Assembly: GCA_900471485.1 (NCBI GenBank)
Contig: UCEU01000001.1
Location: 62,001-126,000, forward strand
Length of the DNA: 64,000 bases
From: Hyphomicrobiales bacterium
GTDB taxonomy: Bacteria; Pseudomonadota; Alphaproteobacteria; Rhizobiales; Rhizobiaceae
Direction of reading: 5' to 3'
Part shown: positions 21,651 to 29,383 of the stretch, piece after piece
Layout of the letters: each line of letters starts with the position of its first letter
How positions within the stretch are numbered: position 1 is the first letter of the stretch
Translations under genes and position numbers: made by a program
Notes under the pieces: model-generated
Databases searched by the model: none
The model's input: the letters and a program-made list of their open reading frames with translations, nothing else
What the model was told of the DNA's origin: nothing

Positions 21651-23054
21651 GTGAATACCACTGTCGAAAGCCTGTGCGGATTGCTTGGCGACGATCTCGT
21701 TCTCGCCGACAGCGAAAGCATGGATCGTTATCTGCGGGACTGGCATCGCGACACCGTGGGCGAAGCCCTTGCCGTCATCCGGCCCCGGTCGACAACCGAC
21801 GTCGCTCAGGCGGTACGGGCATGCCGCGATCTGGGGCTCGCCATCGTGCCGCAGGGTGGCAATACCGGGCTCGTGCACGGAGCGCTGCCGCAATCACAAT
21901 CCGACCACGTTGTCGTAAGCCTGGAGCGACTTAACAACATCCGCGACATTTCTCCCGACGACTTCTCGATGACGGTCGAGGCGGGCTGCATCCTGTCGAC
22001 GGCGAAGGAGTGTGCGGCGGAACGCGGCATGTTCTTTCCACTGGCACTGGGCGCGCAGGGCAGCTGCCAGGTCGGGGGCAATGTCAGCACCAATGCCGGC
22101 GGCATCAACGTTCTGCGCTACGGAATGATGCGCGACCTGGTGCTGGGCGTCGAAGTCGTGCTGCCGAATGGCGAGATATGGAATGGTCTTTCGACGCTGC
22201 GCAAGGACAACCGCGGGATCGACCTAAAGCAGTTGTTCATCGGTTCGGAGGGAACGCTCGGCATCATCACCGCAGCGTCACTGAAATTGACGCCTCTGCC
22301 GACGCAGCGCGAGACGGCGCTTCTCGCAGTGGCGTCGCTCGGTGATGCCGTCTCGCTTTATCGCCTTGCACGGCGGGAATGCTGTGACCTGATGTCGGCG
22401 TTCGAGTTCATGCCGCCCGAGGCGTTCCCGTTGGCGCAGGCCGCCATGCCTGATCTCGTCATGCCGCTTTCCGGGCAATATCCAGCCTATGTACTGATGG
22501 AGCTCGGCGGCTCCGGACTGGTCGATATGGCTGATCTCATGCAGCGGTTCCTCGAGCTCGGAATGGAAAAGGGTCTCATTCTCGATGGTGTCATCGCCGC
22601 CTCGGAGAGCCAGGCAAAGACCCTGTGGAGCTTTCGCGAGGGCATGGTCGAAGGGCAGGTCAAGCGCGGCCGGCATCTGCGCACCGATGTGTCGGTCTCG
22701 CTCTCCAACCTCGCAGCCTTGGTGGCCGAGGCGGAGGCCGAACTTGCAAGCGCTCTACCGGCGTGCCTGGCAATATCCTACGGGCATGTCGGGGACGGCA
22801 ATGTGCACCTGAATGTTCTGCCGCCTGCAGGAACGCCCGACGGCGAACGCGACACGATCATCAAGCATGTCAAGACCATCATCAATGGCGTTCTTGTTCG
22901 CTATCAGGGAAGTATCAGCGCCGAGCATGGCATCGGGCGCGAGAAAATGGACGATTTCCGCGCCGGATTGCAGCCGACTCAAGTGCAGTTACTGGCCGCT
23001 CTCAAGGCAGCGATCGATCCGGATTGGCGAATGAACCCCGGCGTTTTGTTCTGA
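21651..23054 (+). CDS. FAD-linked 2-hydroxyacid oxidase/dehydrogenase (GlcD/DLD family)
   Basis: A 467-residue flavoprotein of the vanillyl-alcohol-oxidase fold. The FAD-binding half has the PQGGNTGLVHGA loop and GNVSTNAGG; the C-terminal half has the family motifs YGHVGDGNVHLN and AEHGIGREKM, which bind the hydroxyacid and metal. Members oxidise glycolate, D-lactate, D-2-hydroxyglutarate or similar acids. The GTG at 21651 has GAGGA about eight bases before it; an in-frame ATG at 21588 lacks a ribosome site. It converges on the RpiR gene, next to a hydroxyacid dehydrogenase operon, so an acid intermediate of that pathway is a plausible substrate. Confidence 0.85.
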   Translation: MNTTVESLCGLLGDDLVLADSESMDRYLRDWHRDTVGEALAVIRPRSTTDVAQAVRACRDLGLAIVPQGGNTGLVHGALPQSQSDHVVVSLERLNNIRDISPDDFSMTVEAGCILSTAKECAAERGMFFPLALGAQGSCQVGGNVSTNAGGINVLRYGMMRDLVLGVEVVLPNGEIWNGLSTLRKDNRGIDLKQLFIGSEGTLGIITAASLKLTPLPTQRETALLAVASLGDAVSLYRLARRECCDLMSAFEFMPPEAFPLAQAAMPDLVMPLSGQYPAYVLMELGGSGLVDMADLMQRFLELGMEKGLILDGVIAASESQAKTLWSFREGMVEGQVKRGRHLRTDVSVSLSNLAALVAEAEAELASALPACLAISYGHVGDGNVHLNVLPPAGTPDGERDTIIKHVKTIINGVLVRYQGSISAEHGIGREKMDDFRAGLQPTQVQLLAALKAAIDPDWRMNPGVLF

Positions 23055-23059
23055 CTGGA

Positions 23060-23938
23060 TCAGATCGGCTGCATCTTGCGCATGTCGCTCAGCTGACGCT
23101 TCATCTGGTTGATGCGCGTCCGCTCGCCTTCGGGCCGGCGCATGGCGACGCTGGTCGAGAGGATGTCTATGACAACGAGTGCCGCGATGCGCGATATGGT
23201 CGGCGTATACATGTTGGTGTTTTCGAGCGTCTCCACGATCAGTGCTACGTCCGAATAATGCGTCAGCGGCGATTCCGAACCGGTCAGACAGATGACGATC
23301 GCGCCATTGTCGCGCGCGATGCGGGCGATCTCGATGATCGATCGGGTGGTCCCCGTATTGGAGATGACGAAAGCGACATCGCCTTCCTTCATCATCGAGG
23401 CGACCATCAGTTGCTGGTGGGAATCGAGTTCGGCGCCACACGGCACGCCGAAAAGCGGGAACTTCTGCTGCGCGTCGCGCGCGACGATGCCGGAAGCTCC
23501 AAAGCCGAAGAATACGATCGATCGGGCAGCAGCCAGAATGTCGATGGCCTTGTGCAGGGCTGTTTTGTCGAGCTTCGAGCGGGCCCAGTCGAGACTGGTC
23601 ATGGTGTAGTCGAAAATTTTCTCGGCGATAACCTCCGGTTCGTCGGTATCCAGAAGCACCGAGTGCGTTGCCGGCGTGCCAAAGGCGAGGCTTTGCGCGA
23701 GACGGAGCTTGAGATCCTGGAACCCGTTGCAGCCGACTGCGGTGGCAAAGCGAAGGACAGTCGGCTGGCTGACCTCGGCCAGCGTCGCCGTCTCGCCGAC
23801 GGTCGCATTCATGATCCGACGCGGATCGTCGAGCACGACGTCGGCAACCTTGCGATCGGACTTGCGCAATTCGGGTCGCATCGTCCTGATGACTTCGATG
23901 ATGTTGCGGCCGTTGCTGCTTCTGATGTCGCTATCCAT
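23060..23938 (-). CDS. RpiR/HexR-family transcriptional regulator
   Basis: A 292-residue regulator with an N-terminal HTH_6 domain (LRKSDRKVADVVLDDP, then ATLAEVSQPTVLRFATAVGCNGF) and a C-terminal SIS sugar-phosphate-binding domain (VFFGFGASGIVARDAQQKF ... ISNTGTTRSIIEIA). HexR relatives sense KDPG or other sugar phosphates. It is the last gene of the leftward catabolic operon that includes a KDPG-type aldolase. Its likely sites are the TGTA...TACA palindromes at 28100 and 28214 (inference). Confidence 0.88.
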   Translation of the reverse strand: MDSDIRSSNGRNIIEVIRTMRPELRKSDRKVADVVLDDPRRIMNATVGETATLAEVSQPTVLRFATAVGCNGFQDLKLRLAQSLAFGTPATHSVLLDTDEPEVIAEKIFDYTMTSLDWARSKLDKTALHKAIDILAAARSIVFFGFGASGIVARDAQQKFPLFGVPCGAELDSHQQLMVASMMKEGDVAFVISNTGTTRSIIEIARIARDNGAIVICLTGSESPLTHYSDVALIVETLENTNMYTPTISRIAALVVIDILSTSVAMRRPEGERTRINQMKRQLSDMRKMQPI

Positions 23939-24025
23939 CCGGATCGCCTTTCCTGCATTTTCGACTGCGAAGGCTAGAAGTTTAAAGGTTTAAGAGCAAG
24001 GTCGCGTCGCGCAGTGAGAGGCCGG

Positions 24026-24889
24026 CTACTCATTTTGCAAGGTGTATAAGATATCGGTCCTGGCACGGTGCAAACCGAGGCCGGTAGTCGCAGCGATCTC
24101 GGCGTCGATTGTCTCCGGCCGCGCGGTATTGAAATCGAACAGCCCGTAGTGATGCGCGATCAGGTCGGCAGCGCCTACGTGCCTGGCCACGGTGATCGCC
24201 TCGCGAAGCGAGAAATTCCCGGGCACGCCGTTTTGCGAAAGCTCCGGGCGCCTGCCATTGACCGGCAGGAGAGCAATACCCGGCCGTAACAGACGCACCT
24301 CGTCCTCCAGCCCGTCGAAGGGAATGCAGTCGCCGGAGTGCCAGATACATGTAGCTCCCGATCGGATGGCATAGCCGAGAAATCGATGGTTCCCATCCGC
24401 GTCCGTTTCCAGCGTCTCATGCGCGGCGCGCGTCGGTATGATCTCGATATCCATAGGCGGCGAGATGGGTTCGCCGGCGCGGGCGAGAATGAGCCGATCG
24501 CCTTGTGCGCCTGAGCGCTCCATGGCCTGGGCCGCAACCGCGCGGGGCGCGATCAATCTGGCGCCAGGGTTGGTCTTAAGCAGCAATGGCAAGGTGCCGG
24601 GATCCATGTGGTCGGTGTGGGCGTGCGTACAAAGCACGAGATCGACGTGGAAGATCTCGGCAGGAAGCACGGGCGGCGGCATCATGCGCACGTGCGGTCG
24701 CGCCGTGTTTCGGTATTTTGCGGCCAGGCTGTCGGAAAGATAGGGGTCGATGACAAGCCGCATGCCGGCAATGTCGATGACGAAGCCGGCCTGACCGAGC
24801 CAGTAAATTTCCACTTGCCCGGTCGGTGGCCGTTTCAGTCGCTCGGCCAGCGGTTCTCGTATCGGCGTTTCTGTCAGCCTGGCGCGCAT
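24026..24889 (-). CDS. Metallo-beta-lactamase-fold hydrolase, UlaG-like
   Basis: A 287-residue MBL-fold protein with the metal motif T88-H-A-H-T-D-H94 (H89, H91, D93, H94) and later ligands at the AAHE and HSGD positions. It resembles UlaG, the L-ascorbate-6-phosphate lactonase, and the wider beta-lactamase-like group 2 family. In an operon with a KDPG aldolase and dehydrogenases, a sugar-lactone or phosphosugar-lactone hydrolase is a reasonable guess, but RNA- or other ester-cleaving roles cannot be excluded. It is nine bases after the hydroxyacid dehydrogenase gene. Confidence 0.75.
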   Translation of the reverse strand: MRARLTETPIREPLAERLKRPPTGQVEIYWLGQAGFVIDIAGMRLVIDPYLSDSLAAKYRNTARPHVRMMPPPVLPAEIFHVDLVLCTHAHTDHMDPGTLPLLLKTNPGARLIAPRAVAAQAMERSGAQGDRLILARAGEPISPPMDIEIIPTRAAHETLETDADGNHRFLGYAIRSGATCIWHSGDCIPFDGLEDEVRLLRPGIALLPVNGRRPELSQNGVPGNFSLREAITVARHVGAADLIAHHYGLFDFNTARPETIDAEIAATTGLGLHRARTDILYTLQNE

Positions 24890-24898
24890 GGTGAGGCC

Positions 24899-25828
24899 TC
24901 AGGCTGACAATACGGAGAGCAGGTTGTCGGCCGCTATTCGTGTGGCGCGGTCGACGCTTTCCGCGGTGAACCCGCCGATGTGGCTCGTTGCGATCACGCG
25001 TCCATGCGCGGCCAACTCGAGCGAAACAGGCGGCTCCTGCTCGAAGACGTCGGTGGCATAGGAGCCGATCTGCCCGACATCGAGCGCTTCGATCAAGGCA
25101 TCCTCGTCCACCAGTTTGGCGCGCGCCGTATTGACGATGACCTGTCCTTTCTTCGCCGAGAAGATGCGGCCTCGATCGAGGAAGGTGGAGCCGTCGCGGG
25201 GCAGGGGGCAGTGCAGGCTCAAAATATCGGCCTCGGCAACGATGTCGTCGACCTCGGCATAGGAGAATGCGCTCGACGGAAGATCGAGATTCGGCCGTGC
25301 TGGATCGAAAGCGACGACGCGCGCGCCGAGCGCGATCACCATGCGAGCGACCTCCCGGCCGATCGCGCCGCAGCCGATGATGCCGACGGTGCGGCCATGG
25401 ATTTCAGCGCCGCGCAACCTAGGCCAGCCGCCGGCCTTGATGCCGGCGTCCGAATGCGGAATGGAACGCAGGGCGCTGAAGATCAGGCCGATCGTAAGCT
25501 CCGCAACCCCCATGGAATTGGCGCCCTCGGCGATCATCACCTTAACGCCACGCTCCCTGAGCATGTCGATCGGAAGGTTGTCGACGCCTACGCCGTTGCG
25601 GCTGATGACCTTCAAGGCCGCGGCCGCTTCGATGATTTTCGGGGTCACCGGCTCGACACCGGCAAGCCAGCCGACACAGCCCGGCACCAGATCGATCAAT
25701 TCCTGCTCGTTCGGCATTGCGCCTGCGGTGGAATAGACGATCTCGAAGCCCTGCTCGCGCATCCGCTCGACATCGGGATGCGGTTCCTGCGTCAATGAAC
25801 GCGGTGTGACGAGAATACGATGGTTCAT
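24899..25828 (-). CDS. D-isomer 2-hydroxyacid dehydrogenase (SerA/phosphoglycerate-dehydrogenase-like)
   Basis: A 309-residue NAD-dependent dehydrogenase. It shows the NAD motif GIIGCGAIGREVA, the substrate-arginine region NTARAKLVDEDAL, the Glu in FEQEPP and the catalytic His in TSHIGG. The compact length lacks the ACT regulatory domains of biosynthetic SerA, favouring a catabolic role. I prefer ATG 25828 because GGGGAG lies six bases before it; ATG 25834 would instead give an ATGA overlap with the upstream gene. Substrate unknown: a 2-hydroxy or 2-keto sugar acid fits the operon. Confidence 0.85.
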   Translation of the reverse strand: MNHRILVTPRSLTQEPHPDVERMREQGFEIVYSTAGAMPNEQELIDLVPGCVGWLAGVEPVTPKIIEAAAALKVISRNGVGVDNLPIDMLRERGVKVMIAEGANSMGVAELTIGLIFSALRSIPHSDAGIKAGGWPRLRGAEIHGRTVGIIGCGAIGREVARMVIALGARVVAFDPARPNLDLPSSAFSYAEVDDIVAEADILSLHCPLPRDGSTFLDRGRIFSAKKGQVIVNTARAKLVDEDALIEALDVGQIGSYATDVFEQEPPVSLELAAHGRVIATSHIGGFTAESVDRATRIAADNLLSVLSA

Positions 25829-25830
25829 GC

Positions 25831-26784
25831 TCATCTCCCCGCGGCCTGAATGGCAATCTCGGATATGCGATCGAACGAAGGCCCCGATGTCGGGATCGCC
25901 ACGTCGAAGACCTCGGCGATCACCTGCGTCCAGCCGTGGATGAAATAGGTCCAGCCGTCCTCGATGCGCAGCAATCGCTCGTTCTGCTGACGACGGGCCT
26001 GGTCGAGAAAGACGAGGTCGCCTCGGTAATTGAGATCCCAGACAACGGCGCGTTCGGGGAAGACGGCGGCATCCGTCAGGGGCGAGCCGGGCGCGTCCTT
26101 GCCGAGGCCGGTGGCATTGATGACAAGGGAGCCGGGTTTCAGGGTGGCGAGAACCTTGTCGTTGTCTTCAGGGCGTTCGGCCAGCAGATACTCGACCGGC
26201 ACGTCGAACTCGACCTGCTCGTGGATGCGCTTGATCTCGTCCAGACGATGCTGGCTGCGATTGGTCACGATGATACGCGACGGTACGTTCCTGCCGCGGC
26301 TCTTTCGCATCAGGTGCCAGGTCAGCGCGATCGTCGATCCGCCGGCGCCCATCGAGAACAGGTCCGCGTCGTTGTCTGCGAAGTATGTTTCGCCGAGGAA
26401 GCCGTCGATCGACAGGCCCGACGAGATCGGATCCTTGGCGTGGCAGATCAGCTTTCCGTCCCGCTTCGAAATGCAGCTGGTTTCGTCCATCAGCAGCGCG
26501 TGCGGGTCGATGACATCGAACATGTCCCTGCAGGCGTGAAAGAGATCGATCTTGTGGGTGGTGACGAGCGCGCCCATGGATAGCGGGTCATCACGAATGA
26601 ATTCGACTGCCTTGCGATAGGCTGCGGGATCGTCGTGCAGCTTGAAATCGATGCCCTTGATCGCGGCGCCCTTCAATCCAAGATAATCCGCCCAGGCGGG
26701 AAAGACCTTCATGATCGAGCTTTTGCCTGTCGTCACGCCGATGAAATAGAGCGTCGGGCTGGTTGCGGGTTCGTAAGTGCTCAC
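25831..26784 (-). CDS. Divergent shikimate-dehydrogenase-like oxidoreductase
   Basis: A 317-residue protein with the shikimate-dehydrogenase layout: N-terminal substrate domain with the catalytic lysine (K78 in VTTHK, equivalent to TxPHK), then an NAD(P) Rossmann domain with GAGGS (146-150) and NRSQHR. The usual SxS shikimate-binding motif near the N-terminus is replaced by TTGKSSIMKVF, and the AVNT motif by ETSC. It therefore probably acts on a different polyhydroxylated substrate. It overlaps the aldolase gene (ATGA at 26781-26784). A role in sugar-acid oxidation, not aromatic biosynthesis, is inferred from the neighbours. Confidence 0.7.
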   Translation of the reverse strand: MSTYEPATSPTLYFIGVTTGKSSIMKVFPAWADYLGLKGAAIKGIDFKLHDDPAAYRKAVEFIRDDPLSMGALVTTHKIDLFHACRDMFDVIDPHALLMDETSCISKRDGKLICHAKDPISSGLSIDGFLGETYFADNDADLFSMGAGGSTIALTWHLMRKSRGRNVPSRIIVTNRSQHRLDEIKRIHEQVEFDVPVEYLLAERPEDNDKVLATLKPGSLVINATGLGKDAPGSPLTDAAVFPERAVVWDLNYRGDLVFLDQARRQQNERLLRIEDGWTYFIHGWTQVIAEVFDVAIPTSGPSFDRISEIAIQAAGR

Positions 26785-27434
26785 GCGCGCTTCTCCAGAG
26801 CTTCCTTGGCGACCTTGACGGCTGCCGCGGCGTTTTTCGCGATATCCTTGAAGCGGCCTTCACGAATGTCCTCCGTCTTGGCGATCCAGGTGCCGCCCAC
26901 GGCTATCACCTGGCGAAGCGCCAGCCACTCGCCGATCGTGGCCTCGGTGACGCCGCCGGTCGGGATGAAGCGGATGCCGAGATGGGCGAAGGGGGCGGAA
27001 ATGCCCGCGAGCGCCTTCGGGCCGCCTGCTACGCCGGCGGGGAAGAACTTCGCCAGGCGCACGCCGCGCGCGGCGGCGAGCGTCAGATCGGATGGCGTCA
27101 TGATCCCCGGGCAGAAGGGCAGGTTCTCGGTTTTGGCGGCATCGACGATGTCGGGATCGAACCCCGGCGCCAGGGCGAAACGCGCGCCTGACGCGATCGC
27201 CTTCTTCAGATTGGCGCGGTCGAGGATGGTTCCTGCGCCGATGCACAATTCGGGGCGGGCGTCGCGCATGGCGGCCAGAACGTCGGCGGCTGCCTCGGTT
27301 CGGAAGGTGATCTCGGCCACCGGCAATCCGCCTTCAAGCAGCGCGTCGGCGAGCGCCACCGCATCCGAGGCGCGCTCGATGGCGATAACGGGAACGACGC
27401 CGAGACCGGCGATGAGGTCGATAGGATGTGTCAT
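26781..27434 (-). CDS. eda: KDPG/KHG-type aldolase
   Basis: A 217-residue class I aldolase of the Eda family. The Schiff-base lysine lies in LAKFFPA, and the active-site Glu in EITFRT is conserved. Eda enzymes split 2-keto-3-deoxy-6-phosphogluconate (or 4-hydroxy-2-oxoglutarate and analogues) to pyruvate plus an aldehyde. Typical length and a canonical fold. It follows the cupin phosphoglucose isomerase gene by 25 bases. The operon lacks an edd-type dehydratase, so which keto-deoxy acid feeds it is open; a substrate variant is possible. Confidence 0.85.
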   Translation of the reverse strand: MTHPIDLIAGLGVVPVIAIERASDAVALADALLEGGLPVAEITFRTEAAADVLAAMRDARPELCIGAGTILDRANLKKAIASGARFALAPGFDPDIVDAAKTENLPFCPGIMTPSDLTLAAARGVRLAKFFPAGVAGGPKALAGISAPFAHLGIRFIPTGGVTEATIGEWLALRQVIAVGGTWIAKTEDIREGRFKDIAKNAAAAVKVAKEALEKRA

Positions 27435-27459
27435 GGCATTCTCCGCAAGCTCTTGTCGA

Positions 27460-28086
27460 TCAGGTGTAGGATTTCATCAGCGCGCGAACGGTTTCCTCGC
27501 CGCGCGGCTGATAGGCGGGGTTCTCGATAAGCTTCCAGCCGTCGGCTCCGTCGCTCACGACGCGATGGCGCATGCCGCGGGAGGATTCGATGATCCCGTA
27601 ATCCTGGCCGCTATCCGAGGGGTAGGCGAAGACCATCACCAGATCCTCGTTGCCGATATTGACCGAGCGGTGGATCCAGAAGGGCGGCACGTAGCAGATC
27701 GTCTGCGGCGCGATCTCGACGATGCGCGTCTCGCCGGCAGGCGATTCGAGCTGCATCAGTCCGTGGCCTTTCTGGCCGTAGTAAATCTCGGGCCGGTCCG
27801 CCTTGGCGTGAATATGTCCGCGCGTCAGAAAGAATTCGTCGGCGATCTTGCCGGGGCTCATGCGCGTGACGCCGTAGATGAGGTCGCCGCTATGTGTGCC
27901 GGGACGAAAATCCTCCACGTCGTAGACGACGACATCGCCGAGCTTTTCGAGTGCCGCCTCGAACGCGGCTTCGTCGGCGTAAAGCCCATTGAGATCGCTC
28001 AGGCGCTTCTCGTAGCGCCCGGTGTTTCCGCTCATTCCGCCGCCGATCGTGTCGACAACGCTTGAGACTGGTTCCCGCATCATCAT
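27460..28086 (-). CDS. Cupin-type glucose-6-phosphate isomerase (PF06560 family)
   Basis: A 208-residue cupin resembling archaeal-type phosphoglucose isomerase. The metal-binding signature TRGHIHAKADRPEIYYGQKG carries His, His and Glu, with the fourth ligand in the PFWIHR segment. These enzymes interconvert aldose and ketose phosphates with Fe or Mn. Three ATGs in a row (28086, 28083, 28080) follow GGAGG; I use the first. It is the promoter-proximal gene of the leftward operon. Bacterial copies of this family in catabolic operons may act on phosphosugars other than glucose 6-phosphate. Confidence 0.82.
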   Translation of the reverse strand: MMMREPVSSVVDTIGGGMSGNTGRYEKRLSDLNGLYADEAAFEAALEKLGDVVVYDVEDFRPGTHSGDLIYGVTRMSPGKIADEFFLTRGHIHAKADRPEIYYGQKGHGLMQLESPAGETRIVEIAPQTICYVPPFWIHRSVNIGNEDLVMVFAYPSDSGQDYGIIESSRGMRHRVVSDGADGWKLIENPAYQPRGEETVRALMKSYT

Positions 28087-28283
28087 GCACCCTCCGTTTG
28101 GTAGTAGAATTACATAAATAGATATGAAAACACGTGCAAGCGAAATTTTTAGGCTATATTGCGCTGCAAAAACGTAGAAATTGAACAAAAAATATGTTGA
28201 CGGGAAAAATTCATGTAACTACGCTACATTTCAGCCAGGAGATGGCTTGCGCTTGAAGGCGCTCACCCGGAGGAGAAACGAAA
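28087..28283. promoter_or_regulatory. Divergent promoter with two HexR-like palindromes
   Basis: An AT-rich 197-base gap. GGTAGTAGAATTACA (28100-28114; reverse TGTAATTCTACTACC) and TGTAACTACGCTACA (28214-28228) both resemble the HexR/RpiR consensus TGTAATT-N-AATTACA. The second overlaps the -10 region of a candidate promoter with TTGACG at 28197-28202. Each palindrome is close to one of the divergent genes. GGAGGAG precedes the binding-protein ATG at 28284. Confidence 0.6.
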
Positions 28284-29255
28284 ATGAAAAAGACTGTAAT
28301 GACGCTTGCGCTTTGCGCAGCCGCATCGGTACTTGCCATGGCGACCGCGCAGGCCGCGGATTGCAAGATCGGCATCTCGATGAAGACGCTGGACGCGCCG
28401 TATTTCGCCGCACAGGAAGTCTCGGCGAAGAAGCACGCCGAAGAGCTCGGCTGCGAAGTCATCTCCGTCGATGGCCAGAACGATCTCAACAAGCAGGTCG
28501 CCGACGTCGAAGACATGGTCGCGCAGGGCATCGGCGCGCTGATCATCAATCCGCGCGACAGCAAGGGCCTTGTTCCGGCCGTCAACGCGGCCACCGCAGC
28601 CGGCGTCAAGGTCTTCGTGATCGACTCGACGATCGACGCGCAGGCCAATTTCGTAACGCTGGTCCAGTCCTCGAACTCGCAGAACGGCCTTCTGGTCGGC
28701 CAGTGGCTCGCCGATGCGACCAAGGGCAAGGAGCTCAAGATCGCGTTGATCTCCGGTGACAAGGGCAATGAAGTCGGCCAGGAGCGCCGCCTGGGCGTGC
28801 TGGCAGGTCTGACCGAAGGCCAGCTGCGCAACGAAGGCCGTGCCAACTTCACGGTGGTCGGCCAGGGTTGGGGCGCCTGGACCAACGAAGGCGGCCTGAA
28901 GGCGATGGAAGACCTTCTGACCGCGAACCCTGACGTCAACGTCGTGCTCGGCGAAAACGACTCCATGGTGCTCGGCGCGCAGAAGGCGCTTGAGCAGGCG
29001 AACAAGTCGGGCGATGTCCTGTTCCTGGCGGCCGCGGATGGTCAGAAGGAAGCGTTGCAGGCGATCAAGGACGGCAAGTACGGCGCGACCGGTCTCAATG
29101 ATCCGGCGCTCGTCGCCGCCACGGCCGTCGATCTCGCCAAGAAGGCGCTCGATGGCAAGCTGCCCGGCGATATCTCCAAGATCACCTACACGACGCCGAC
29201 CGCGATAACCAAGGATAACGTCGACAAGTACCTGAAGAAGGACGCGGTATTCTAA
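28284..29255 (+). CDS. Periplasmic sugar-binding protein (RbsB type)
   Basis: A 323-residue binding protein with a signal peptide (MKKTVMTLALCAAASVLAMA..., cleavage near AQA/AD at about 25). The mature start CKIGISMKTLDAPYF aligns with the first strand of ribose/galactose-binding proteins, and LGENDSMVLGAQKAL matches the second lobe ligand loop. A mature-region cysteine pair (residues near 27 and 57) may form a disulfide. It begins the rightward operon and delivers the unknown substrate to the RbsA/RbsC pair. Ligand not assignable. Confidence 0.88.
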   Translation: MKKTVMTLALCAAASVLAMATAQAADCKIGISMKTLDAPYFAAQEVSAKKHAEELGCEVISVDGQNDLNKQVADVEDMVAQGIGALIINPRDSKGLVPAVNAATAAGVKVFVIDSTIDAQANFVTLVQSSNSQNGLLVGQWLADATKGKELKIALISGDKGNEVGQERRLGVLAGLTEGQLRNEGRANFTVVGQGWGAWTNEGGLKAMEDLLTANPDVNVVLGENDSMVLGAQKALEQANKSGDVLFLAAADGQKEALQAIKDGKYGATGLNDPALVAATAVDLAKKALDGKLPGDISKITYTTPTAITKDNVDKYLKKDAVF

Positions 29256-29271
29256 GACCCGATCATCCCTG

Positions 29272-29301
29272 TGGCCGGCGCGGCTTCGTCCCCGCCGGCC
29301 A
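29272..29301 (+). promoter_or_regulatory. Stem-loop after binding-protein gene
   Basis: TGGCCGGC (29272-29279) pairs perfectly with GCCGGCCA (29294-29301). It follows the binding-protein stop by 16 bases and has no U-run, so it likely stabilises the upstream mRNA and lowers downstream expression, as in many binding-protein operons. Confidence 0.55.
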
Positions 29302-29383
29302 TCCATTCAATGACCTCCGAAGCCGGCTCGCGCCGGTGCCGCCGCAGAACGCGGGTTGGTCGTGACAGGCAGAATGTGACGCT

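Noticed and set aside
28130..28283. Riboswitch before the 28284 binding-protein gene
   Set aside because: The leader is too short once the promoter and palindromes are placed, and no aptamer-like structure is evident.
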